Below are positions 13,001-28,000 of a stretch of 64,000 nucleotides of DNA, in pieces (position 1 is the first letter of the stretch; each line of letters opens with the position of its first letter). Made by a program: the position numbers and the translations under genes. The notes under the pieces are model-generated. The model had not been told where the DNA came from. It did not search any database and saw only the letters and a program-made list of their open reading frames with translations. Source of the stretch: Phascolarctos cinereus (taxonomy: Eukaryota > Chordata > Mammalia > Diprotodontia > Phascolarctidae); assembly GCF_002099425.1 (NCBI RefSeq), contig NW_018344060.1:690501-754500 (forward strand), given 5' to 3'.

Positions 13001-16000
13001 GAAAAATATATAGGAGTAGAGAGAAGCCTACAGAATACTTGTTTTACCTCTTAACCTGAAACAAAGAAATACATCATAACAGAACTGTATAATTTACAGC
13101 CGAAGGGACTTGAGAAACAATACTGTTTACAAAGTTCACCCTCATTTTACAGAGGAAGGAACTGAAGCCAAGTTTGCCAATGTGCCCCAAGTCCCAAACA
13201 GAATCTTCATTAACATTTTCATCATACTTGATCAGAAACAGAAATAGGTAAATGACAGGAACTGTATAATATGATAGTATAATGGTACGTAGGGAGCACT
13301 TTGCCATGACTTTTTTCCTTTATCATGGAAGCAGCATTTGTCTACCGACATAAATGCTGGCGTAATATATTAATGATACAAATCTGTCATTTTACAGTTG
13401 CTCTTTACTGGGTGGATATCCTATTTTGGTGCATTGTCATGTGTACTTAAATAAAGTAAAGTTCAGATCTAATAATCCTTTATTAGCAACAGATTACTTT
13501 AATGAAGGGACATAATTTTAGATAAAGTTTGCCCCTTTATTTCTGCTCCCTAACACATACAAAGTTTATATATATATATAAATGTATATATAAAGATACT
13601 GGAAAAGTAGTGATATTTAATATCACACATACGAATCCATCAATCCATCTATCTACTGTCCACACTTGAGTTTTCATTACATTTCTAAGGACGCCAGGTG
13701 GGGAAGAAAAAGCTAACTCTTTAAATCATGACTCTTTCCCCCTAGAAATTATGGATTCACTAAAATGACACTGGTCCTCTCTGGACAGTTTACCCTAAAT
13801 CATTCTCCTCCACTGGATTTGCTATTATTATCTATTTTGATTCTTAAAACCTTCAAAGAGAAAAAGAGACAAAATGTTAAGTTTATTGTTTTGAGAAGAT
13901 TTTACACCTACTTGACAGACTTAATAGCATGAAAGACTTCAAGCATTTTCTCAACAATAAGCAATCGGAGGTTATCAAACCGCTGAATAGCTTCCCGGAC
14001 AAACTCTAAGACATCAGCAGCCGCTGCTTCATTGTTGTCACTGAGAAACTCCATTAGCTAAAACAAAACAAAACAAAACAAAACAAAAAACCAACAGCAG
14101 CCACTGCATAACTCCGGAAGAAAGAGCCCAAGCCAGAAGCCAGCTAATTCAAAGGAATTAGTGTGCAAGCATTTACTAAGCACCTACTGTGTTCCAGGAC
14201 AGCACCCTGTGGTAGTAAGCACAGATGGCTCACTCACCAGTCCCACATTCCACCCCTTTGGCCCCCCCCAAGATTGACACAGCACTCTTCTCAGGATCAT
14301 TCATCTTCTCCAGACTCTTTACCATACAGATAAAGAAACTGTGGCTCAGAAGAGTGACATTTGTTAATGGGCACATAGGCAAAAAAATGGCAGGAACAGA
14401 ATTTGAACCCAGGTCTTAGGGCTCCAAAGAATTGCTTTATCAGGTGAAGAAGGCAAAAGGTCCCACAGCAAGTATTGGAGCAGGCCTTGCTTCGGTCTTC
14501 TTCCTCTAAAGCCACTGCTCTTGCCCACATGCCAATGCCATGGTCCCATAAGGATACAAACATTCATTTTGTGCTCAGTGGGATTTCTTTGACATAACTA
14601 CTGAAAGCAGGCACTGATGGTAAAATATTGTTTTTGGGTGTATTCACTGTTGGGGAAAAAGCATTACTCATTTTCTTACCGCTCACTCACTATAAAAGGG
14701 TGGCCAATTTACAACTCAAATACTGTGATGAATTTCTATAATGTCATAAATGAAAATGAAATCACACTAGGAGCCAAAAGTTCCAAGACATAAAAGATAA
14801 AATTTCAGAGAATCATAGATTCTCAGAGTGAATTTTCCACATAACTGAATCGTACAGTTCTAAGTACTGAACTTTTTTAAAAACACCTTTCGATGGAAAC
14901 CTTCTTAAAAGATATTAAAGTAAATCTGCAATATTTATTACCTTTATAATGGTATACAGAGTACAACTTAATCATCTGCTGATGAATCAGGATAACGTAG
15001 TGAAATATTATTACCAAAGGAAGAGGATGTCCCTTCCAGCCCTAACGTTCTATGGCCTCTGTGGGCAGTAACAACAGCGATGCTCTCAGGGGCAGACATG
15101 TATGCTACCATGGCATCCCAGCACCGTCATTTCTCAGCAGCATCTCAGAACCTCTAGGCTCCCTGCTCATTTCTGCTTCCATGTGTTGTTCAATATGATC
15201 TAGGAGGAGCTGAAGGCTGAGAAACCAAGCTTACTGAATCAGTAAGATGAATTGTAAACATAATTCTAAGTCAAAGGCTGTGGGGCTTGAGGATATAGCT
15301 CCCTACCTGTGCTGTTCAGAAAGAGCGCAGGTTAGTGGCAGGTATTCTCCTTGCTCCCTTTAAGAGGAGTCGGACAATGTGCCCACTGGAAATATAAAAA
15401 TGGAAACAGCTGTCTGAGACAGTCAGATTTCACCTACCACCGGAATGACGTTTGCAGCCATGTCTGGAAACCGAACTGAGCAAGAATGCAGCGTGCGGAC
15501 AAGGAGCTGCCTGTATTTGTCAGTATCTTCATGCTCCGACACATTATTGGTTTTAATCACTTCTTTCTTCAGGACAATCACTAGCTACAAAATCGAATAC
15601 AGATAAGTCCCCAAGTCATACATTAAAGTATATTACAGTGAATGGAACATGGTAATCGGAGCTTTCTTTTACCTCTTCCACATTTCTGGAAGACACAAGG
15701 TCTAGTGCCAACTGCAGAGTTTTCTTTCGCACTTCTAAATCTGGAGTACTCAACACTCTCAAGATGTCCATAACCAGATCCTAGAAAGAACAAGAACTCT
15801 GTTTAAGAAGTTTTCCTTTTAAAGAAACATTTTCATAGATCAAATATGGAAACTAAGAATTTTAGTGCGTATGCATTCTTGTCAATATTTTCCAAGAAAG
15901 TTCAAAATATGGGTATCTTTTTACTAAAGAAGCAATGTCACAGAGGGAAAGGGCACCATATAAGGAGTCCAGAAACTCCTGCTTTGACCCTGTCGGTGTG

Positions 16001-19000
16001 ATACTGGACAAATCATCAGGCTACTTTGGGACTTGGTTATCTCATCTGTAAAATTAAGGGGCTAATCTCTAAAATAATCTCTAAGAGTCCTTCAGATCCT
16101 AAATGTCTGTATGTAACAATGTTAAGTAAACTGCAAGTATGAAGAAGATTACTGCTAAAGGAAGAAAGTTTATCTTTACACGTTATAGAATAAAATCTCA
16201 ATTAATTAGAGCCTACTTAATCAAAAGTAGAGAAAGGCAAATATCAGCAAACTAGGTAACATCTGAGATGAAAACAAACTTCTAGGGCATGAATACTGTA
16301 TTTTAGAATTGGCATAAACTCAATTCAATTCAACAGACATTTAAGTGTCTATTATGTACAGGGCTCTAACAGGTAGTGGCAATATAAAGAGCTCGATTCA
16401 AATTCAATAAACATTTATTATGCCTGTACTATGTGCCAGAGGGCAGCTAGGAGAAGGAAATGGCAAACCACTGCAGTACCTTTGCCAAGAAAACCCCAAA
16501 CGGGTCCTGAAACTTTGGACACTCCACATCCTCTGTACTCCCTCAGTCTCCTCTCCCTCTGATCAGGAGGGCTGGAGGATGGAGCACTACATTCCACCCA
16601 AAGCTTTCCTTTATGGAGGGCACGGACCCAGACCCCCCCCCCCTTCCAGCTTTATCTTCCTTCATTAGATTATAAGGGGCTGTCTTTCTTTTTCTCATTT
16701 GTAGCCTTAGCACAGTGCTTCACACATGTTGTTACTCAGCCATCTCAGTCATGTCCCACTCTCCGTGATACCACTGGGGGTTTTCTTGGCAGAGCTCCTG
16801 GAGTGGTTTATCATTTCCTTCTCTAGCTCATTTGACAGATGAGGAAACTGAGGCAAACAGGGTGAAGTGACTTGCCCTGGGTCACACAGCTAGTAAGTGT
16901 CTGAAGTCAGATCTGATCTCAGGAAGATGAGTCTTCCTGACTCCAGACCCAGCACTCTATGCACTACTCCATGTAGCTACCAATGGTGGTAAGGAAGAGA
17001 GTAAGACACGAAGGACAGACTGTGGAAAAGGACAGACAAAATGCTAAAATAAGTGAGGGAAGGCTTACTGGAGAAAGTGGCCTCTTGAGCTGGTAAGAAA
17101 AGATATCAACAGGCAGAGATGTGGAGAGTCCTGAGGCATAGGCCTCAGTTCCCAGATCTGGAAACAACTTGTCTAGAATAAAGGGTGTACGAAGGGATGT
17201 ACAGTGGGTAAGCCTCAGCTGGTCACTGCTTGGGCCCTGATGTCTCACAGTGACTATAAACAGCAACTGTTTCTGGGCTGCCCAGAAACCCTGAGGGTCT
17301 TCTCCTCCCAGACTGATCTTTTCTTTTAACTAGGTAAAAGAGGCCATTCTCTGCCTTATTTCTTACCTAGCCTTAATCACTGAATGGGTGTTACCTCAGT
17401 CAAACTGAGACCTGTTAAAGACCTTGGCTTAAAAAGGCCAAGGTCTCCCACTGCATCCAGGGCCATCTCCAGTCATCCAGATCTCTATCATGCCCCTGGA
17501 CCCAGATGGCTCTGGAGGAGAAAGTGAGGCTAGTGACTTTGCACAGCCCTGCCTCACTTAAATCCAATCCACTTGCAAGTCATGGCAACACCTTACTGAT
17601 GGCATGGTCTTCTTTGAGAAGGAAGGACAAACAACAGTGGGATAAGGCTGGCAAGACAGAGGGACCATCATGTGTGTGCCAAGTGCTGGGGATAAAATAA
17701 ACAAACGCTAGACAGTGCCTACCCTTAAGAAGCTTATATTCGAAGAGGGAAAGACAAAATAAAGGAAAGCTGGGAAGCAAAGAGTGAAGGAGATACATGG
17801 TAGTAGCACGGCTACAGACATCTCACAAGTGCTCTGGGGGCCAGGAATTGAACAAGATAAAGCCAAACTGGCCTTTTGAAGCCTGGTTTTCAGGTGGGGA
17901 GGAAGTGGAAGTAATGGCCTGAGTAGAGAAATGTCTGGGGAATGCTGTGGAGGTTTGGGCCGGGCAGAAGGCCATGGTTGCAGAAGGCCTTATCTGCCTA
18001 ACTAAACATTCTGTATCACATGACTAATATGGAAATGTTTTACAAGATTGCACATATATAATTTATATCAAATTGCTTACCATCTTAGGGAAGAGGGAGG
18101 GGAAGGAAGGAGAGAGAAAAATTTCTAATTCAAAATTTTATAAAAAAATTAACATTAAAAATTGTCTTTATATGTAATTGGAAAAAATAAAACACTATTT
18201 AGAGCCTGTATTCCATCACTGAAATGGTTTCAAAATACCTGGGAAGATATGCATGAAGTGATGTAGTAAAGTGAGCAGAATCAGGAAAACAACAGACATA
18301 GTTACCGCAATAAAGTAAAGAGCATCAACTGCAAAAGACTTAGGAACTCTGAACAACACAATGACCAGCCATCACGCCAAAGGACTGATGATGAAGCATG
18401 CAACCCAACTTGAGAGAGAGCTGATGGACTCAGTGTGGACTGAAGTGTATTTTTTCTCTTTCTTTTTCTTGACTTGTGGGGAACGGGGGGGGGGGGAGTG
18501 GAGCGAGTGGGGACTGGTATGGTGGCTGTGGGAAATTTGTTTTGCATGACTACACATGTGTGTAATAAGTTTTGTTTTTCTTGCCTTCTCAATGGGTGGG
18601 GGAAGGGAAGAGAGATAATTTGTAACACAAAATAAAGTTGACGTATTTCATTCTCAAGGCACTGAGGAGTTAGTGATGGTTTTTAAGCAAAGGAGTGACC
18701 TCATCAGGACTGTTCATTAGGGAGGTTATTTTGGCAGCCATGGGGGAGGTATGGGGGGGGCTAGCACAACAGTACCCGAGATGTAAAACAAAGGCCCAAA
18801 CAACGGCAGCAGTGGTTTAAGTGAAAGAGAGGTATCGTGGAGGAGACTAACAGGGTTTGACAACCAGCTGCATACACAAGGTAAGGAAGAGCAAAGAGCT
18901 GAGAAAGAATCTCTGAAGCTCAGATCCTTTCACTTGTATCCTCGGGGCCCAGTGGGGTGCCTGGAACATAGAGGCCACAAAACAGTCACCCACCCTGGGT

Positions 19001-22000
19001 GACTGGGGAGACATAGAGCGTTTGGGGAAGAATGAATTAAGAACATCCTGAATTTGAAGTGTCATGAGGACACAGAGGGGACTGACAGGCAGTTGGAAAT
19101 GTAGGACTAGCACTCAGGAGAGAGGACAGAGATGGACACACAGATTTAGGAGACAAGGCGATGACTGAGACCACAAGCAATGGATGAGACCAAAGGAGAC
19201 AATGCAGACAGAGAAGTCAGATGAGGACAGAGCCTTCAAGGGACACTTGCAACTGGAAGAGAATGAACGAGAATAAGAAGGTCCATGAAGTCAGAGACTG
19301 TTTTATTTTCTATTTTGTATCCACAATGGCTCATGGCAGGTGCTTAAATGAACACTTGTTGAGTAAATGAAAAAGGAGCCAGACTGCTGGGCACAGCAGA
19401 ACAAAGCCAAGTGAAAGCCACGTCACAGAAGCCAAGTGAGAAGAGATTAGGGAGGCTGTGGTCAGCAGCACCAAAAACTGCCGAAACTGAGAGGATAAAG
19501 ATAAACCCTCAGCCGTGGGCCTGACAACGAAGGGATCACTGGGGACCACGAAGAGCCGTTTCAGTGGTGGGGAGGCTGGAAGCTGAATGGCACAGGGCTG
19601 AGGAGGGGATGGAGGAGGAGGAGGAACTGCAGACAGTCTTTTCTACAAGTTTCACAGTGAAGGTCAGGAGAGCCACAGGATAACAGGAAGGGGGGGCAAG
19701 TCAAGGAAAGGGGTCTTGTGGATGGGGAAGCTGGAGCACATCTATGGTTGGAAAGGAAGGACTGAGCAGAAAACAAACGCTCAACTCACAGCCACCACAT
19801 CACACTGACAACACTTCCAACCCCGGCGGTGTTCACTTGGTCTAGGATTTATACCAACAGATTTAGCAATGACTCGGTTCACCTCTGCTCAGAGAATCCT
19901 TCCTCTTCCTTCAAGACATGGCTCAATGAGCACCACCATGAAGGAGGAGGAAGGATTCTATGAGCAGAGATGAACTGAGTCATTCCTACTACATGAAGAC
20001 TTTCCTGATCCCCTTAGCAGCTAGCATCTTCTTCCCAAATTAACCTCTAGTTAACTTTGTTGTTTAGTTGTTCAGTTGTGTTGAACTCTTCGTGATCCTG
20101 TGAACCATACTGTTGGTGGGGTTGTTTTGGCAAAGATACTGGAGTAGTTTGCCATTTCCTTCTACAATGGATTAAGGCAAACAGAGGTTACATGACTTGC
20201 TCAGGGTCACACAGCTAGTGAGTGTCTAAGACTGGATTTGAACTCAGGTCTTCCTGACTCCAGGACCAATGCTCTATGCACTCAGCTATCTAGCTGCCTC
20301 TTGCAGTTAACTACTTTCTATTTATTTGTATTTATTCTCTTTATATTTACTTTGTATACATTTATACATATACATGGTTCCCCTGCCCCCCTCAAATAAC
20401 ATATACTCCTTGGGAGCTCAGACTGTCTCCTTTCCTTGTATTTCGAACTCTCCAGTGCCTAGCAGGGTCCCTGGCACACAGAATATATTATGTTTGCTGA
20501 CTGACTGACCGAAAGCCTTTGCCATCACCCAAAGACTGCTCTGAGACCATACTCACCTGTAGCACGCGCTCGTGAGCAGGATGCTCTTTTAGCTCTATCA
20601 GTCGATCCAGGACAATGAGCTTTACGTTGTTGTCACTCTCCTTAATAATTAAGTCAATGTAACACTGAGCAGCAGCCTACAGAGCAAAAGCACAAATGTT
20701 TAAGAACGTGCTGTGGCAACCCCCAACCACACATACTAGAATGATCCACTCTAGCACCCCCAAGAATCAGAGGGCAGCACAGAGAAACCCTGAATAGCCA
20801 GACCAGGCCAGCACTTTCCACTGTGTCACCTCGCTGCCTCTAAGCAGGTCACTTACTGCTGTCTGCCTCAGTCTCCGCATCTGTAAAATGGGGATAATAG
20901 CACATCCTTCCCAGGACTGTCATGAAGATCAAAAGAGATCACATTTATAAAGCGCGTTGCAAGCTCCTAAGTGCCATATGATCTACATGCTAGCTGCTGT
21001 TATTACCTGGTTTCCCAGTTGACAGAAAATGAACAGCAGCAAATCAGAAGAGGAGACAGAGTTGCTCTAGTAGTCTGGGAGCAAGGGTGCAAAAAGAAAA
21101 ACCACAAAAAAACGGTACATAAAGACCTGCAGAATCAAGCAGCTCAGCTCCCTCAGCACAGGGGCAGGCCTGCAGAGGAGCTCCAGGCCATCCAGGAGGG
21201 AGAAGCCAGGCTTCAAAGCCCTCCTCATACACCAGCTAGCACCCCAGGGCGAGCCCCTCAACTGCCTGTTTCCCCATTTACAAAATGGGGGCAACGGCAC
21301 TTGTACTGCCTACCTCAAAGGGCTGTGGTGATGAGAGTACTCTGCAAACGTTCAAGTGCTATGGAAACTTGAGTGACTTTTATTATCATGGCCCAGAATA
21401 CTCAGAAAATAGTTAAAGTGTGGTCAGTACACTGCTTAAGGCAGCAAGCAAATCCAAGATTCATTCTGGAAAGATTTGCATCCCAAATGATTAAAACATA
21501 AAACAGATCTCAGTGTTTAAAGAGAAACACTCAGCTATCCACAGAACCTGAGCATCCAGAATGACTCATTCCCTAAGACCTTTGCAGACTTGCTCTTTCA
21601 CTATATTTCTTATCAAAATTGAGGACAGATGGAAAAAAGTGACTAGTTAAGATCATGAATCAGAGCTGAGAAAGAAACCATCCAAGACTTTAAGCCAACC
21701 AATGAAAGCTTTTCTGTAATCCATCTAAAGAAAGCTTTTGAAACCACCTCCTGTAAGGAGGAATGTTGGTATGCCCTGAGGATACCATCTCTCTTAGAAA
21801 GTAGACTAATGTGGGAATTCATTTTGACTGTGCATATTTGTTACAAACATTTGTTTGTGGGGTTTTCCACCTTTGGGACTGGGGAGAAGAGATAAGAGAG
21901 AAGAAATGCTTAATTGAAAAAATAAAATAAAAGTTACATAAAAAAGACAAAGTGAAAAGAATCACATCAGGTAAGGAAATGGCATTATGTAATCCTTATT

Positions 22001-25000
22001 CATTTCATGTCCCATGAATATGAAGCGCACTGTACCAAGTGACTGTAAACTCAAAATTCATAAGACATCTCATTTTTACTCAACATCATTCCAAAAGACA
22101 CAGATGGCTTCAATACCTTGACTGCTGTTGGGGCACTAGAAAGTGTAACTAAGGTGCCGGCAGCTTCATACTTTACTGCAGGGCTAGATGACTGCAATAA
22201 ATTATAGATGCAACGAATAAAACGAGCTCTTTCTGATGGATTTGCATGGCACACCTAGAGGAAAAAAACAGCATGGTTTTAACCAACACTAGGTTAAACA
22301 ATACTTGTTCATACAATCAGGAAGTTCCTATAGGACTTGATCCTATGAAAGATCACCTTTAAATAGGATTTATATAAAGACAACAGAACGGCCCATGCAG
22401 TAAGAGACTGTGGCAAACAACATATTTAGTAACTTTTCAAGAGGATATTTTTCATTTAGACACTTACTTTGTATAAAGACTTTTATATAATATATTGGCT
22501 ATGGAAAAGCAAATTTTTGTAAAATCTAACATATTATTGAAAGGTGAGCCCTTATTTAAAACAAATAACCACTCATTAACTTATCTGCTTTATAAGACTG
22601 GGTATTTATTTCAGAATTTGTTTGGTTGTAAGTAAGGGACCAGTCAAAAAAACCCCATTAGGCCATCATGGTCTAGAAATTATTTTCTATTAGGCAAAGA
22701 GGGGAGTCCTAGATAGCAAGGAATCCTACTCTCAGGAAATCTTCTGGCTATCCTAAACTACCATTATGTTAATGCAAAACAGCTATTTACCACTCCCCAC
22801 TTTCAAAAAAAAACCAAGAGTTGAGCTATTTTAATTTGGTAAATTAAAATTTATCCCTTTCTTACAGAGATATTTTCTGAATTGTTCAGCAAGAACGGGC
22901 TAATTAAGCATTTCATTTAAAATTTCAAACTTAGCCTATTTCTACTTTTTACAACAATTAACTAACAAAGCTAAATCAGTAAAGTGAAGTGTCTCTGGCA
23001 AGTATTAGATTCTCTTAACCAAAATGTGACTCTGAGCAGAGAGCTGTGGAAAAATTTGAGGTTCCCAAAAGATGTGGTGTCATAGTCAAGTAAATAAATG
23101 CCTTGAGTTTTACTCCAAGCCCAGTCTGCAGCAATATGGCTGCTTTTAAAAATGTCAACTAGGAGTTGACCTAGAAGTAGGCAGGTTACTTAAAAGGCTG
23201 TTTTAAAGTAAGTTTTGAGAATCTGCTTTAACATGATGTAGATGTTCTCCCTTACCTTATAAATCAGTTCAACAATGACCAACTGAAGAATGTCCCCAAA
23301 CGTTTGAACTTGATCAATGCAAGTACTTAAGTAATCCAATGCTCGATCCTAAACAATTGAAAAAAGAATAACATAATGCCACTATTCAGAGATGGTTTGT
23401 AAAATCCTGTTAGAAAAATAATTTTCACTTTACTCAAATTGGGTTCTTAGGCCTAAAGTCAATGAAATGCCAAAAATCTCAAGTGCTGCAAATGAAATTA
23501 TCTTGATTATTTTAGTGTATGAACCACTAATGATAGAAATAATTTTGAATAAAGCTTTTGGTTCTAAGCTTCATTTCGAGCACAAGAGAAAAAGTACTTC
23601 ACCTGGTCAGCATGGATGAGCATCATAAATGCATTTCTTTTACAACTTGCATCTTTCTCATTAACCAGGAAGTCATGGATGAGTTCAGGAGCATCAGGTA
23701 TAAGATGTTCAAAATTCCTTTAAGTAAAATGGTAGAAAAACAATACTGAGACACTGAAAGAAAACTCTCTTACATATTGCTTCAGTCCCAGACTAGACTC
23801 CATGGGCCCTCCAAATGTTTGCCCCAATTGGGTCAGCAGCAGGTACCATAAACCTATGTTAGCATCTTGCATAGCAATCACTGAATTTTACAGCTGGAAA
23901 GGATCTCAACAGATAATGTGATCTCCAACCACTTTAATTTTACATGTAATGAAACTGAGGTCCACAGATTGGAAATAGCTTCTCCAAGGCCACCCTCCTG
24001 GCAAATGGAGGCAGAACAAGCTTGGAGCTCTCTTTTCCAGTCTGATGCTCTTTGAACTAAGCTAAAGTGCTTCATTTATTTAATAACTGCTCCTTACCTT
24101 AGTAAAATGTTATAACAGTAAAAGACAATTTAGCTAGGATTTTATCAAACAGAAACTTCTTTCATGACTCACACAATTTATGAAGGTAACGATAAGCGGT
24201 GATCCTAAGGTTCTACAACATGCTCAAGCACTTTCCAGACAGTAATTCCAAAATCAGTAATTCATCAACTATTAGGGATACAGCAGAGAACCAGGAAGGA
24301 AGAAAAAAAGGTACCTAAACATAAAAATGTTCATGCTCTAAAGTCCCTCCCTCCTCAGGGAGGGTGTCCCCAAGCCCTATTCTGAACTGTTTTCCTTTCA
24401 CTTTACTCACAGTGTCACTTCTAGAGGCAGGCTCACAGCAAACAAGAAGTGAGAGAGTCCGGCAAAAAGGTAGGAGGCAAAAAATTCCAAAAGCAAAGAC
24501 ACTGGGATTGAAGTAGGAGAGGGACAAAGAGCTGTCCGCATGGCCCCAGAACATCCTGTGCCACACAGCACAGCCCTAGGCAGTTAACTGATGGTCAGAA
24601 TATTGATTTGACACCAGCTCATGGGGGTTTTCTGTATCTAGCAAGGCTCACCCAATTCTATAATACACCCACAAACAAGGAGTCCTGAGTGAACACACAG
24701 ATCCTCAAGTGCTCTGAAGGGGTAAAGCCATGGGCTTTGTAAAAGACAGAAGGGAAGACAAACGTAAGAACTGCATTATACTCTTGTGAAACAAACATTC
24801 TCAGAGTGAAATCTGTGCCTATTATAGAATGTATTTTTAAAACATTATATTTTTAACTAATTGAATATAGTTTACATTTTATTTGAAGATTCCCCCTCCC
24901 CCCATATTTTATATGTTGAGTGTTAGTAAACCTATTTTAAAAGTTGCCTAAGGAGGGAAGAAAGAGCCAGTACTAGGCTTTGTGTGGGAAGAGAAAAGGC

Positions 25001-28000
25001 ATCTAACACTGCCCAGTGCTCCCAGAAGCGAAGAAATGAAAGATGGTGTCAGCTCCTTTTCCCACTTACTCATGCCTGTGCCGCAGCAGAAGCATGAACA
25101 TGTATGTACCTGTAGATGGTATAGATGGCAAGGACAGCATTCCTCCGGACATAGCTGTGCCGATGCTCCAGGCAGGCCCGGATAGCCGGCATCAGAGGCT
25201 CTAGTAACTCAGCTTCTTTCAGTTTGCAAAGAAAACGAAGAGTGGACCCCCGAATAAACTCGTTGGGGTGCTGAAGATCCTGAAACACAAATTCAAACAG
25301 CAGATGCTTTCTTTTTTTCTGGAGCCCTCATTTTTTAAAAGGAAATGTGCACCCCTCAAAGTCTCTTTTTCAAAATGTTAAAGCCACCGAAGAAGTTTTT
25401 GATGTCTCAATGTTTTGAAGGAAGAGTATAGGAAAGAAGAGTTTGACCCCTTTCATATCAAATGGAACATGTTGGCCTCATTCTTATTGCTGCTCATATG
25501 AATTAACTTATACGTTTGTTATCTATGTGTCTATAGTGTAAGATAATTTTATAAAATCTCTATTGTAAGTACCTTATTTTTTCATTCATAGTATGTACAC
25601 CGGGAATTTCAGCAAAGACACAAGAAATGAATTCATTTTGGAATAAAATGAATTTTCTCATTTCACAAATAGAAATCTAGTTCTGAATATAACAACATTT
25701 TCTGCTCAAAATGAAATTTTAAGGAAATGACAACTAATTTTTTAAAAAATCATTCAGAGAAAGGAGCAAAAACAGAACCAAATTCTAGCCCCAAAGCAAA
25801 GTGATTTACCTTTCGATAAGCATCACACACAAGGATCATTTCATGTAAAAGTCGACCATCTGGAGTTGTTTTGGGAACAATTTCCCAAAATACTAGTAGT
25901 AATTTTTTAATGGTGTGATCCTGGAGAGGCAGCACAAAGCGAATGATGGTCATCAGAAGTCCAGGAAGCTTTTCACCATTTAGGATCATAATAATTACTT
26001 TCTTCAAAGCCTCAGTCTTTGACTTCACATCTCCCTTTTCTAATTAAAAGCACAAGTTAAAAAGAATGCATAATAATAGTCTTAGGAAGAAAATTTTAAA
26101 AATAACAACCAAACAAAAAATGTCAAACTTCAGCCAACAAAGCCCAAAATCTGTTTCATGAAAAGTTCAAGCTATAAAGACCTATGATAAATACCAAAAA
26201 CGAAAGAGTCTCACGCAAATGAAAACACAAACTAATTAGTGACAGGGTTCTGGTACAGTGGAAGAGGCTCAGACTGAGAGCTGGCAGATCTAAGTTCTAG
26301 TCTTCCCTCCAACTACTGATTTAGGCAAGACCTCCTCCCTCTTTTGTTCTTAGCTTCTTCATCTGTAAAACAGAAGCAATGGTATAGATGACTGGGAAGG
26401 GCCCTTTTGTAGTCCTAACATACTGTGACTTTCAGTAGAAAGGTTTGTTTCAATGTGGGCAAGCCCTTATTTTTCAGAAATCTGTGAAGATAATAAACTG
26501 CTGATAATCACAGCTCAGAAACTGAGACTGATTAGAGAGAGTTCCATGTAGCAACATTCAATGAAGTGGGGGCTTTCCTTCTCCTTTCCTCCTCCCTCAG
26601 CTATGATCCTGAATATAAGAACTGTTATGTACTGGTTTGGCACTATGGAAGACACCAAGTCCAGAAAATATCACTGATATCTTTGTTTTTCTATAATTTG
26701 TGTTTATTTTGTTCTTGAATTTTTACTACTATTTATAAACTAGCAAAACTAAGAGATGCAAATTTCCTTAAAAATCGTCAGTAGCTTACTGTTCAATTTG
26801 TAACAAAAAAATGTTGGGAAGTTTTCTCACTTTGATCAAGGCTAGATGTGCCTTTGTCATGTATACCCCACTGCTTCTAGTTCTGCTCTCTGGAATCAAG
26901 AACAAAAAACTGCCCCTTCCCAGAACAGAAAGCCCACTCTCACGAGCCACACCCTTCCCTCCCCAAGTTTTTTCTTGGAGATACACACAGATTACAGGAT
27001 CAGAACTTTAGTAAAGCAGGAAAGAACCTCAGAAACCATTTAGTTCAACATCTTTCATTTTACACATGAGGAAATGGAGGTATGGGAAGGCTACATGATT
27101 TGCCCCAGGTCCCCCAGGCAGTAAGCACCATAAGCAGGATTTGTACCCAGGTCCTCTGACTTCAGGGCCAGGACTTCCACCTTTCCCCAGTTGAACCCAT
27201 ACTCATATGGAATGATCTTAAGGCCCTTCACATCCTAGCTGCCACATTCAAGGCATGTTCCAATCTATCTTTGTAAAAGGTGGCCTGTAGACTTACATTT
27301 AATATTCCAGATGCGGTCTGACCAGGGCAGAATACACTGGAACAGTCATTTCCTTATCCCTCTGTTGTGCATATCCCAATGAAGTCTAAGATAGAAGTCA
27401 TTTTATTGGCTGCCATATCATCCTGGTGACATATCAAGTGAGCTTGCAGTCTACTAAAACCCCAATTCCTTTTCATATGAATGTCTATCTAGTTGTCCCA
27501 CACAGTGCCCAGCAGGGGGCCTCCCCTCCATTTCATGCTAGGGAAACCATTTTTTTTTCAAGCCCAACTGTTTCAAACTTTATTCCTATTTAAGTTTCAG
27601 TAGAGTATATGCAAGATTCTACCCTGTCAAGGTACTTCTGAATCCTGACTCTCATCCAGTGAACTTTCTATTCCTTTGTGTCATCTGAAAACCTGCTAAG
27701 CATGTCACGTCTGCGTTCATCCAAATCAAGCGCAGGACCACTGTTCCCCGGGGTACTAGAAAATGCCTTTTAAGGTGACATCAAACCATTAATGACTAAT
27801 TTTTACATACGTCCACTCAACCAATTCTGAGTGCAAGAACAGCGTGAGAATTTGTTCAACGCTCTACTCATCTATCTCAACCTCAGAGGGAAAGGAGTAT
27901 TTCCCTATTAGCCACTTGTAATCTGTCTTTTCCAAACTAAAGATCATTTTGCTAGGTAGAGAAAAGAGAAGTAAAATAAGAGTTACGCAGCTCTGCTGTC

